Shown here piece by piece: positions 1 through 5,367 of a stretch of 5,367 nt of DNA. The stretch covers positions 9,642 through 15,008 of the forward strand of contig DDED01000196.1 of assembly GCA_002336035.1 (NCBI GenBank), in the 5' to 3' direction. The notes below the pieces were generated by a model that did no database searches, was not told the DNA's origin, and saw only the letters and a list, made by a program, of their open reading frames with translations. The position numbers and the translations under genes were made by a program. The stretch is from Cellvibrionales bacterium UBA1963. Its GTDB lineage: Bacteria; Pseudomonadota; Gammaproteobacteria; Pseudomonadales; UBA7434. Position 1 is the first letter of the stretch; the number at the start of each line of letters is the position of its first letter.

Positions 1-127
1 CCGCCTCATCCTGAATATCGCCAATGACTACTTTTGCGCCATGCTCTATAAATAAGCGAACTGTCGCCTCGCCCATGCCATTTGCTCCGCCAGTAACAAT
101 TGCGGTTTTTCCTGCCAATCGACTCAT
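1..127 (-). CDS. Short-chain dehydrogenase/reductase (SDR), N-terminal fragment cut by the window edge
   Basis: Only the first 42 residues are present; the rest lies left of the window. Read on the minus strand from the ATG at 127-125, the protein begins MSRLAGKTAIVTGGANGMGE. This is the first beta strand and glycine-rich loop of a classical SDR, with the cofactor motif TGxxxGxG at residues 12-19. An aspartate at residue 37 (VVIGD), at the end of the second beta strand, usually means NAD(H) rather than NADP(H) is bound. The start is supported by a strong Shine-Dalgarno sequence, GGAGG at 137-133, five bases upstream. The catalytic Ser-Tyr-Lys part is missing, so the substrate cannot be judged; the family oxidises or reduces alcohols, ketones and sterols. 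It lies 53 bases downstream of cmoB in the same direction and could share its transcript. Family assignment is secure; specific function is unknown. Confidence 0.9.
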   Translation of the reverse strand, partial: MSRLAGKTAIVTGGANGMGEATVRLFIEHGAKVVIGDIQDEA

Positions 128-180
128 AAAACCCTCCATTTATTCATTATTGAAAATTCATTTTAAACCCAGCGTCAGCA

Positions 181-1164
181 CTATACAGTGGCAACAACTA
201 TCGCTCTTTGCGGAGCGGGGTAACCTTCTACCGTTTTAGTTACATCCGTTGGATCAAGAAAATCAATCAAGGAATGAAAGTTCATCCACTGGGTAGCCCG
301 CTGCTCTTTAAAGCTAGTCGTAGACACATCCAAAACCTCGATCTCTGAGAACTTCATTTTTTTCAGCCACTGGCACAAAGTTAATACACTTGGAATAAAC
401 CAAACATTGCCCATGTTACTGTAGCGACCCTCAGGCACTAATACCTGCCCTTCAGGACCATCAATCACTAAAGTTTCTAAGATCAATTGCCCACCCTTGG
501 CTAACACATCACGCAGTTCTAGTAAGTGATCAAACGGCGAACGGCGATGGTAGAGTATGCCCATTGAGAAAACGCTGTCAAAGCCTGCTAACTTTGGGGG
601 TAAAGATTCCATTCGCGTCGGCAACACCCAAACATTTGACTGCTGAATATATTTTTGTAAGGCCCAATACTGCATGACAAATAACGGAGTTGGATCAATT
701 CCGACAACTAACTCAGCCCCAGCCCCAGCCATTCGCCAACAGTGGTAACCGCTACCACAACCCACATCAAGCACTCGCTTTCCCATTAGTGGTTTTATTT
801 TTTTTGCTAGCCGTTGCCATTTAAAGTCGGAGCGCCATTCAGTGTCAATGACTACCCCCGCCAATTCAAAAGGTCCTTTGCGCCAAGGATGCAAGCCCAT
901 TAACGCTGAACGTAAACGGTGCTGTTGCGAATCACTGGCGCCACTTTTAACCGCCGTTTTAACGGTAATAGTATCGTGATTAAGCTCAACGCTGTCGACG
1001 TCTAAACTTGGTAACGATGCAATCGCCTCCTGCCAGCGCGGAATATCGCCATGACGCTCAACATCTAAACCACTTTTCACCATGTCATCAACCATCGCGG
1101 CTAACGCTGGCATCGAATGCTGATCAAGCAATTTGATCAACGGCGCATAATCGTATAAGTTCAT
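181..1164 (-). CDS. cmoB: tRNA U34 carboxymethyltransferase CmoB
   Basis: CmoB transfers the carboxymethyl group of carboxy-S-adenosylmethionine to 5-hydroxyuridine at wobble position 34 of tRNA, giving 5-carboxymethoxyuridine (cmo5U), which widens decoding of codon boxes such as Ala, Pro, Val, Ser, Thr and Leu. The protein has 327 residues, close to the 323 of E. coli CmoB. Signature blocks are PWRKGPF (93-99), IDTEWRSD (106-113), the SAM-binding loop LDVGCGSGYH (132-141), GIDPT (155-159), FSMGILYHRRSP (199-210), LETLVIDG (229-236) and the C-terminal FLDPTD...TVEGYPAPQRA (302-321). By alignment from memory with the E. coli protein, Lys96, Tyr205 and Arg320 match Lys91, Tyr200 and Arg315, which contact the carboxylate of the cofactor. 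The N-terminal helical domain (about 1-90) is less conserved, as is normal. The ATG overlaps the TGA of cmoA as ATGA, so translation is probably coupled. Soluble cytoplasmic enzyme; identification is firm. Confidence 0.97.
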   Translation of the reverse strand: MNLYDYAPLIKLLDQHSMPALAAMVDDMVKSGLDVERHGDIPRWQEAIASLPSLDVDSVELNHDTITVKTAVKSGASDSQQHRLRSALMGLHPWRKGPFELAGVVIDTEWRSDFKWQRLAKKIKPLMGKRVLDVGCGSGYHCWRMAGAGAELVVGIDPTPLFVMQYWALQKYIQQSNVWVLPTRMESLPPKLAGFDSVFSMGILYHRRSPFDHLLELRDVLAKGGQLILETLVIDGPEGQVLVPEGRYSNMGNVWFIPSVLTLCQWLKKMKFSEIEVLDVSTTSFKEQRATQWMNFHSLIDFLDPTDVTKTVEGYPAPQRAIVVATV

Positions 1165-1934
1165 TTAAACGCCACTAACGAGGCGAAATTAAAACACTGA
1201 AACCAAACTTCAACTCGACTAAAACCACAGCCGATTAATCGTTGCCGATGCACTTGCAAAGATTCGGGCAAAAGGACGTTATCAATCGCCTCACGTTTTT
1301 GACTTATTTCAAGTTCACTGTAACCATTAGCACGCTTAAAATCATGATGTAATTCAACAAATAATTCATTCACTGAGGTGTCGTCAAACTGGATTTTTTC
1401 AGATAATAACAAGACGCCACCAGTCACCATGCCGTGCTGAATTTTTTGCAATAATTTTACACGTTGCTCAATCGCAACAAACTGCAAGGTGTAGTTCAAA
1501 GCCACCACTGATGCTCGCTCAATTTTAATAGTGTTGATGTCGGCATGGATAAGCGTAATAGGCATTGGTAAATTCTGCTCACTTAAGGTGACAGAAAACT
1601 GATCAAGCATCGCTTTAGAACTATCAACCGCGATTAACTCGCAGTCTTGTGTGCCAGCTTGCGCCATCGAGAAACTGGTAGCGCCCAAGGAGCATCCTAA
1701 ATCGTATAATTGGGTGCCCGGCTGGGCGAAACGCTGCGCTAATAATCCACTAATAGCAACGACGGTGCTATAACCTGGGACCGAGCGCTGAATCATATCG
1801 GGGAAGACTGCCGCCACAGATCTGTCGAAAGTAAAGCCCTCGACCGCCCCCATGGGGTGTAAAAATAAAGTGTCGACCGGAGCCGACACATTGGGCTTAA
1901 GTTGGGTCTTTTTTGGTTGGGTCTTTTTTGGCAT
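1161..1934 (-). CDS. cmoA: Carboxy-S-adenosyl-L-methionine synthase CmoA
   Basis: CmoA converts S-adenosylmethionine and prephenate to carboxy-S-adenosylmethionine and phenylpyruvate, supplying the donor for CmoB. The protein has 257 residues against 247 in E. coli. Diagnostic blocks are FDRSVAAVFPDMIQRSVPGY (36-55), the SAM loop YDLGCSLGA (77-85), the acidic Asp104 after the second strand, LNYTLQF (146-152), LSEKIQF (177-183), HHDFKRANGYSELEISQKR (196-214) and WFQCFNF (244-250). Tyr55 and Arg214 correspond to E. coli Tyr39 and Arg199; Arg199 is known to bind the cofactor carboxylate across the dimer. The oddity is an N-terminal extension of about 16 residues compared with E. coli, opening with a lysine-rich repeat PKKTQPKKTQ encoded by a perfect 15-base tandem duplication. 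The start at 1934 has an AAGAGA Shine-Dalgarno-like sequence about six bases upstream. A GTG at residue 16 would give a family-length protein but has no good ribosome site. Stop overlaps the cmoB start by four bases. Confidence 0.97.
   Translation of the reverse strand: MPKKTQPKKTQLKPNVSAPVDTLFLHPMGAVEGFTFDRSVAAVFPDMIQRSVPGYSTVVAISGLLAQRFAQPGTQLYDLGCSLGATSFSMAQAGTQDCELIAVDSSKAMLDQFSVTLSEQNLPMPITLIHADINTIKIERASVVALNYTLQFVAIEQRVKLLQKIQHGMVTGGVLLLSEKIQFDDTSVNELFVELHHDFKRANGYSELEISQKREAIDNVLLPESLQVHRQRLIGCGFSRVEVWFQCFNFASLVAFK
1902..1931 (-). repeat. Perfect 15-base tandem repeat (two copies) in the 5' end of cmoA
   Basis: The plus-strand unit TTGGGTCTTTTTTGG occurs at 1902-1916 and again, with no mismatch, at 1917-1931. 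Read on the coding strand it gives Pro-Lys-Lys-Thr-Gln twice, directly after the initiator methionine of cmoA. Each unit contains a six-A run in the coding strand. Because 15 is a multiple of three, gain or loss of a unit would leave the reading frame intact, whereas slippage within the A run would not. Confidence 0.9.
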
Positions 1935-1956
1935 CGTCTCTTGTTCAATACTAGCG

Positions 1957-1985
1957 ATTAAATTGCTACGGCATTAATTAATCAA
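1957..1985 (-). promoter_or_regulatory. Candidate sigma-70 promoter for cmoAB
   Basis: On the minus strand, TTGATT (1985-1980) is followed after exactly 17 bases by TTTAAT (1962-1957). These match the -35 and -10 consensus at 4 of 6 and 5 of 6 positions, although the -10 mismatch is at the usually conserved second base. Transcription would start near 1950, leaving a leader of about 16 bases that holds the AAGAGA ribosome site before the cmoA ATG at 1934. It sits entirely in the 61-base gap after the DapB-like gene, so cmoAB could be expressed independently of the upstream genes. This is prediction by eye. Confidence 0.4.
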
Positions 1986-1995
1986 GAGTATCACA

Positions 1996-3060
1996 TTATC
2001 CCTGCGACGTTGATAGTTCAGGGGCAGCTCGCCCAGCCACTAATGGTAAATCAAGGTATGTTTTTATGCCACTATCAGCACGACAGACATAAGGGATAGC
2101 GCTGACACCGTGAATAGCGGTGGCAACAACTCCGGCATTGCGAATTAAACCTTCGGTTAATGACTCTGGATGCCAGCCGTGAAACGTTAATTTACTATCA
2201 GGATCACCACTAACCTCAACTTCAAAACGCTCGCCTTCAGGGCCAAAATTCCACGGTGGGTCAAGGTGCTCCTCACCCATAAACCAATTGACGCGAACCG
2301 TAATCACGACTTGTCCGCGCACGGTGGCTTGCCAAGTGAATCTCTGGGCAGCCACCAAGCCCGGCTCAATCAGCCCGATCGGTGAATCGATTGCTTGAGT
2401 AGCAACAGCCACCTCATGAGTTGCAATTGGTTCAGGATCAAGATCAAAACCTAATTCATCTGCAACCATTTCAACCGATTGCATAAACCCATCGCCCAAG
2501 AATCCCTGCATTGGGCTTGATGCCGCTGCTTCCGGCGTTTTACCAAATAACATAATATCTGATACGACTGCTGGCGCACCGTAACTGCGTATATCAGAAA
2601 ACTCTTCGGCTCTTACATGAGTAATCGCTCTGGATAATGCTGAAGCCATCAAAGGGAAGCGTTCAGTAATTCCGCCTGGATGAATGCCGGTTCCATGCAG
2701 AGTACTATTTCCCTGATTGCAAGCTTCTCGCAATCCACTTACGTCACGGTTACCGGGGTAAAACCAACCCATAGGCGTAACCACATTTTTACCACTCGCT
2801 AAAATCCTAGCCACTAACTCTGGGTCAGCCATGACCGGACTATACATAACACAGTCAGCATCTAAAGCGAGCAACATATCAATATCGCTAGACGCAAATA
2901 TACCTACAGAATCTCGACCAATGATCTCACCAACATCTTTACCAACCTTACTGTCACTGTGCACCCAGCAACCGACTAAACTCAATTCAGGATGATCAAG
3001 TATCCCTTCAATCGCCGCACGACCAACACCGCCAGTCGCCCACTGAATTACTTTATACAT
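1996..3060 (-). CDS. DapB-like NAD(P)-binding oxidoreductase (dihydrodipicolinate reductase / amine dehydrogenase-like family)
   Basis: A 354-residue soluble protein with an N-terminal Rossmann fold. The strand and loop VIQWATGGVGRAAI (4-17) hold the dinucleotide-binding motif, and LSLVGCWVHSDSKVGKDVG (26-44) is the second strand and the start of the next helix, as in dihydrodipicolinate reductase-like proteins. Next come the D-CVMYSP segment (69-75), GKNVVTPMGWFYPG (90-103) and GTGIHPGGITERFP (123-136), which resembles the substrate-side loop of this group. A conserved-looking C-terminal block, GWHPESLTEGLIRNAGVVATAIHGVSAIPYV (295-325), matches what I recall of proteins annotated as NAD(P)H-dependent amine dehydrogenase or 2,4-diaminopentanoate dehydrogenase-like. 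It is not the true lysine-pathway DapB, which is about 270 residues long. The real substrate is unknown. ATG at 3060 is preceded by AGGA ten bases upstream. The gene lies 51 bases after the glutathione transferase and 61 before cmoA, suggesting a shared transcript with the former. Confidence 0.82.
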   Translation of the reverse strand: MYKVIQWATGGVGRAAIEGILDHPELSLVGCWVHSDSKVGKDVGEIIGRDSVGIFASSDIDMLLALDADCVMYSPVMADPELVARILASGKNVVTPMGWFYPGNRDVSGLREACNQGNSTLHGTGIHPGGITERFPLMASALSRAITHVRAEEFSDIRSYGAPAVVSDIMLFGKTPEAAASSPMQGFLGDGFMQSVEMVADELGFDLDPEPIATHEVAVATQAIDSPIGLIEPGLVAAQRFTWQATVRGQVVITVRVNWFMGEEHLDPPWNFGPEGERFEVEVSGDPDSKLTFHGWHPESLTEGLIRNAGVVATAIHGVSAIPYVCRADSGIKTYLDLPLVAGRAAPELSTSQG

Positions 3061-3111
3061 TATGGTGGTTTCCTAAAAAATGTGACCAATGGATAAATTC
3101 AACACTCAACA

Positions 3112-3723
3112 CTACTTATCGCAGGCACGCTGGTAAGCTGCACGCTGCTCTAAACGCTGACAATACGCTAAGCAATTTGGCGTTGATTGATTGACAAAAT
3201 TTAAATGGCGGGCAATATTCAAACCAAACGCCAACATGATATCAGCCGCGGAAAAATCTTTTCCTAAAATAAAAGGCTGACCTGATAGAGACTGTTCAAC
3301 AATATTTATTATCTGTGGCGCCAGTTCATGGCCACGCTCTACCAAAGCAGGAATACGACGCGAAGCTGGCAGATAAGCGCTATGAGCAGCGATTTCACCC
3401 ATGGTGACAGCCAGCGATCCCTCGGAAAAATGAATCCACTGCACGGCCTTAGCACCTAACTCAGTATCACGAGATGGAATCAAACTGCCGTCACTGTACT
3501 TTGTGACTAAGTAATCAAAAATTGCTGCAGTTTCCCACAAAATAAAACCATCATCATCAATTGCTGGCACTTTACCCTGCGGATGAACCGCTAAAAATTC
3601 AGGGTGCTGCATTTCAGCTGAAAACATTTCAACGGTTTTTAACTGGTAGGCTAAACCGATTTCTTCTGCCAGCCAAAGAACCCTAACAGAGCGTGATAAT
3701 GATGAGTGATAGACTGTTATCAT
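3112..3723 (-). CDS. Glutathione S-transferase family protein
   Basis: A 203-residue cytosolic protein with the two-domain glutathione S-transferase layout at normal family length. The N-terminal thioredoxin-like domain (1 to about 78) starts MITVYHSSLSRSVRVLWLAE, where a serine in the HSSLSRS stretch (6-12) is the probable glutathione-activating residue. It continues with HPQGKVPAI (47-55), containing the cis-proline Pro53, and WETAAIFDYL (63-72), where Glu64-Thr65 takes the place of the usual Glu-Ser pair that holds the glutathione gamma-glutamyl group. The helical C-terminal domain (about 88-203) contains FSAADIML (157-164), the typical N-capping box with Ser158 and Asp161. The family conjugates or isomerises electrophilic compounds with glutathione; the substrate here is unknown. 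The start follows the LLM gene stop by 21 bases and shows no clear Shine-Dalgarno sequence, so translation may depend on the upstream gene. It may work with the flanking oxidoreductases in a catabolic or detoxification route. Confidence 0.93.
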   Translation of the reverse strand: MITVYHSSLSRSVRVLWLAEEIGLAYQLKTVEMFSAEMQHPEFLAVHPQGKVPAIDDDGFILWETAAIFDYLVTKYSDGSLIPSRDTELGAKAVQWIHFSEGSLAVTMGEIAAHSAYLPASRRIPALVERGHELAPQIINIVEQSLSGQPFILGKDFSAADIMLAFGLNIARHLNFVNQSTPNCLAYCQRLEQRAAYQRACDK

Positions 3724-3744
3724 TTGAGAAGCTTAGCCGCAGTT

Positions 3745-4602
3745 TTAAAGTGAAGGAATCAGTTTAGAAAATTCTTCTATCATAGGCATAACCATTTCAG
3801 GCTTGTCCCAATTAGCCATGCCAACCCCTATATTGACTCTAGCAATGCCCATATCTTGATAGCGCTTTAATAAATCTGAAGTGATTTCACCCATTGCAAC
3901 CATAGTGATTTCAACGGCATCAGGATCGCGACCGAAATCACTCACTTGTTGGCGAAAATCTTTTATGCCGCTCTCAATATCTGGCATAGCCACATCCACA
4001 GGCATCCATCCATCTGCCCACTGTGCAGCATGCCTAACACCTAAAGGCCCCATTACCCCTAAGATAACCGGCGGCCCATTAGCTTGTAGCGGTTTAGGTT
4101 CAAACCAAACGGAATCAAAATCAATCAGCTCACCATGGAACTCAGGCTCAGCTTTAGAAAACAGTTCGCGTTGCGCTAATACCGTTTCTTTTAAACCTAA
4201 ATAACGACGTTTCCATGGCATTTGAGTCGCGTTAGTAAACTCTTCTTCATTCCAACCAACGCCTGTTCCAATTAATACGCGGCCGTTGGTTAATCGGTCT
4301 AAGGTAGCTATTGTCTTTGCCTGAGAGAGTAACTCGCGCTCTAACAGTAATGCTATTCCAGTGCCCAACTTTAAAGTGGTGGTAACTGAAGCCGCAGCCA
4401 TTAATGAAAGGTAAGGATCCATCATTCGCTTGTATGGCTCGGGCATTTCACCGCCAGGAGGGTAAGGAGTTTTTTGAGCGCAAGGTATATGGCTATGCTC
4501 ACCGTACCACAGAGACTCAAATCCAGCTTGCTCCAATACAACCGCCAATTCAACTGGCGCTGGATCGCTGACATTATTCATTGAACTAAAGCCTAGATGC
4601 AT
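3745..4602 (-). CDS. LLM-class (luciferase-like) flavin/F420-dependent oxidoreductase
   Basis: A 285-residue single-domain TIM-barrel protein of the bacterial luciferase-like superfamily, at the usual length for proteins annotated as probable F420-dependent oxidoreductases. Blocks visible in order are LGFSS (3-7), AGFESLWYGEHSHIP (26-40), DPYLSLMAAASVTTTLKLGTG (62-82), LDRLTNGRVLIGTGVGW (101-117), the RYLGLKET helix (133-140), FEPKPLQANGPPVILG (167-182) and RHAAQWADGWMPV (190-202). Known members reduce or oxidise substrates with F420 or FMN; the sequence alone does not tell which, and no F420-biosynthesis gene is in the window. The start is well supported: GAGGAG lies about seven bases before the ATG at 4602. 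It is the first gene of the minus-strand run and is followed 21 bases later by the glutathione transferase, so the two are very probably co-transcribed. No clear sigma-70 promoter stands out upstream. Substrate unknown. Confidence 0.92.
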   Translation of the reverse strand: MHLGFSSMNNVSDPAPVELAVVLEQAGFESLWYGEHSHIPCAQKTPYPPGGEMPEPYKRMMDPYLSLMAAASVTTTLKLGTGIALLLERELLSQAKTIATLDRLTNGRVLIGTGVGWNEEEFTNATQMPWKRRYLGLKETVLAQRELFSKAEPEFHGELIDFDSVWFEPKPLQANGPPVILGVMGPLGVRHAAQWADGWMPVDVAMPDIESGIKDFRQQVSDFGRDPDAVEITMVAMGEITSDLLKRYQDMGIARVNIGVGMANWDKPEMVMPMIEEFSKLIPSL

Positions 4603-4907
4603 ACAATACTCCTCAACTTTTAAATAAATTATTAACCTTGACTTGCTATCGATTTTGTATATTTTTTCTTTACACTAACGGATTTGATATCACTGGTCAA
4701 AACAGTATTATCGATCCAAAAATGCTTAATTCTATGACCAGCCTAACTCAGAACGATAGCTGCATGAATGGTAAATACGGTCTAGTCCTGCAAAAAACAC
4801 CTAATAATGACCAAATTGCTACAGTTGGCGTAAAGTAATGAACCAAGTTAACATCAAAATGGTCAAAATAATCGATGCTCACGAGCAAAAGCAAACCAAT
4901 AGTTCAA

Positions 4908-4916
4908 TGCTATACT
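4908..4916 (+). promoter_or_regulatory. Candidate extended -10 promoter for the exosortase gene
   Basis: TGCTATACT fits the extended -10 pattern TGnTATAAT, with TATACT at 4911-4916 matching the consensus at five of six bases. There is no good -35 hexamer at the expected distance (AAAGCA at 4888-4893), which is tolerated by extended -10 promoters. Transcription would begin near 4923, leaving a leader of about 27 bases before the GTG at 4950. Found by eye only. Confidence 0.4.
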
Positions 4917-4939
4917 TAAACATTATTAGACTCATAAAC

Positions 4940-4945
4940 AGGTGA
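4940..4945 (+). promoter_or_regulatory. Shine-Dalgarno sequence supporting the GTG start of the exosortase gene
   Basis: AGGTGA lies four bases before GTG at 4950. An in-frame TAA at 4935-4937 excludes any longer product, and no ATG occurs in this frame until about codon 71, after much of the conserved protein, so this site decides the GTG start. The spacing is slightly short but workable. Confidence 0.6.
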
Positions 4946-4949
4946 CAGT

Positions 4950-5367
4950 GTGGATTTTCAAAGTTTTCGTTTTATTGTTGTTGCCGGTATTCTTTACGCT
5001 GCTTTTCATTTTGCTTACCATGAGATACCCGATGATTACTTGAAAAATACCCTTTATCCTAATATTATTGGTCATGCAGCAGTAAAAACAATCAAAATAT
5101 TAACGCCCGACAGAACGGTTGTCGTTTCCAATAACGCTCTGGTGTCACCGCGTGCAAAAATGAATATTGTACGCGGCTGTGATGGTTCTGGGGTTTGGTT
5201 TATGCTCAGTGCCGCTATTATCGGTTTTGGTGCCAGCTTTCGACAAACCATTGCTGGATTAGTGGCCGGCACCATAACCGTTTATGTAATTAATCAAATT
5301 AGAATCGTCGGCCTCTATTACATTATTGAACACAACAGAGCGTGGTTCCCGCCGATTCATACCTACT
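4950..5367 (+). CDS. Exosortase/archaeosortase family membrane protein, probably XrtM-like, 3' end cut by the window edge
   Basis: Exosortases are inner-membrane cysteine transpeptidase-like enzymes that process proteins carrying a C-terminal sorting tail (such as PEP-CTERM), often in bacteria making exopolysaccharide. The visible 139 residues hold the family's catalytic set in the right order: Cys77 in NIVRGCDGSG (72-81), Arg118 in NQIRIVGLYY (115-124) and His137 in PPIHTY (134-139). Hydrophobic stretches at about 8-23, 82-97 and 101-125 are likely membrane helices, and the part between the first helix and Cys77 would face the periplasm. The short N-terminal region, with only one helix before the catalytic Cys, points to the small XrtM/XrtH-type members rather than the long EpsH-type; the GCDG motif and the HTY ending suggest XrtM, from memory. 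The remaining C-terminal helix or helices lie beyond the window. Initiation is at GTG, set by AGGTGA at 4940-4945. It is divergent from the LLM operon, so no functional link to it is implied. Confidence 0.85.
   Translation, partial: MDFQSFRFIVVAGILYAAFHFAYHEIPDDYLKNTLYPNIIGHAAVKTIKILTPDRTVVVSNNALVSPRAKMNIVRGCDGSGVWFMLSAAIIGFGASFRQTIAGLVAGTITVYVINQIRIVGLYYIIEHNRAWFPPIHTY

Larger units (their letters stand above)
4603..4949. other. Divergent intergenic region between the LLM gene and the exosortase gene
   Basis: This 347-base AT-rich spacer separates two divergently transcribed genes and must hold their control regions. The side nearest the LLM gene carries that gene's GAGGAG ribosome site but no convincing promoter. 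A TTG-started open frame of 66 codons (4638-4838) and an ATG frame of 35 codons (4838-4945, overlapping the first as TAATG) read toward the exosortase gene. Neither has a recognisable domain, signal peptide or good ribosome site, so I do not call them genes. Also present are the 9-mer TGGTCAAAA twice (4694-4702, 4860-4868), the palindrome ATCGAT three times (4648, 4710, 4871) and a short inverted repeat at 4876-4887. No tRNA, terminator or mobile-element end was seen. Confidence 0.7.

Noticed and set aside
128..180. Possible terminator between cmoB and the SDR gene
   Set aside because: The sequence is AT-rich, but the only inverted repeat (TGAA-TT-TTCA) is far too short and has no GC stem.
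24..239. Plus-strand open frame of 71 codons
   Set aside because: It lies opposite the SDR start and the cmoB 3' end, both clearly recognised on the minus strand, and its translation has no family-like features.
714..731. AGCCCC hexamer-like repeat inside cmoB
   Set aside because: It encodes the Ala-Gly-Ala-Gly-Ala stretch after the SAM loop, which is similar in E. coli CmoB, so protein conservation explains it.
3881..4204. Plus-strand open frame of 107 codons
   Set aside because: Entirely opposite the LLM oxidoreductase gene, which is well conserved in the other strand; the frame is a composition shadow.
4656..4661. TATACA on the minus strand as a -10 element for the LLM operon
   Set aside because: No acceptable -35 hexamer lies 16-18 bases upstream (AATCCG at the expected place), and there is no TG extension, so support is too weak.
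4692..4706. ACTG-N7-CAGT considered as a LexA (SOS) box
   Set aside because: The gammaproteobacterial LexA box needs CTG-N10-CAG; here only seven bases separate the CTG and CAG triplets.
5072..5275. Minus-strand open frame of 67 codons
   Set aside because: It runs opposite the exosortase coding sequence, including its catalytic Cys and Arg region, and has no recognisable content.

Overview
The window looks like chromosomal DNA of a gammaproteobacterium. The strongest evidence is a back-to-back cmoA-cmoB pair whose proteins follow the Escherichia coli enzymes motif for motif. Base composition is moderate. The neighbouring oxidoreductases (LLM-class flavin/F420-type enzyme, DapB-like NAD(P)-binding protein, glutathione S-transferase, short-chain dehydrogenase) are typical of metabolically versatile marine or environmental gammaproteobacteria. 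That ecological reading is inference.

Layout: positions 1-4602 hold six genes, all on the minus strand and closely packed. In transcription order they are an LLM-class oxidoreductase (4602-3745), a glutathione S-transferase (3723-3112), a DapB-like NAD(P)-binding protein (3060-1996), cmoA (1934-1161), cmoB (1164-181) and the first 42 residues of a short-chain dehydrogenase that runs off the left edge (127-1). Gaps are 21, 51, 61, -4 and 53 bases, and I see no convincing terminator between them. One long transcript is possible, but a reasonable promoter lies just upstream of cmoA, so the tRNA-modification pair may also be transcribed on its own. A 347-base spacer (4603-4949) separates this run from a divergent gene on the plus strand. 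That gene starts with GTG at 4950 and is cut by the right edge. It encodes the N-terminal 139 residues of a small exosortase-family membrane protein, with the Cys, Arg and His of the catalytic set already visible.

How the genes work together: CmoA makes carboxy-S-adenosylmethionine and CmoB uses it to carboxymethylate 5-hydroxyuridine at tRNA wobble position 34; this is a well-established two-step pathway. The LLM enzyme, glutathione transferase, DapB-like protein and short-chain dehydrogenase look like parts of a catabolic or detoxification route whose substrate cannot be read from the sequence. The exosortase would act on the C-terminal sorting tails of exported proteins; no substrate is visible here.

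I found no clear sign of an undescribed system, RNA gene, CRISPR array or mobile element. The points most worth a second look are the small exosortase, the lysine-rich 15-base tandem repeat at the start of cmoA, the placement of cmoAB among catabolic-type genes, and the cofactor of the LLM enzyme.
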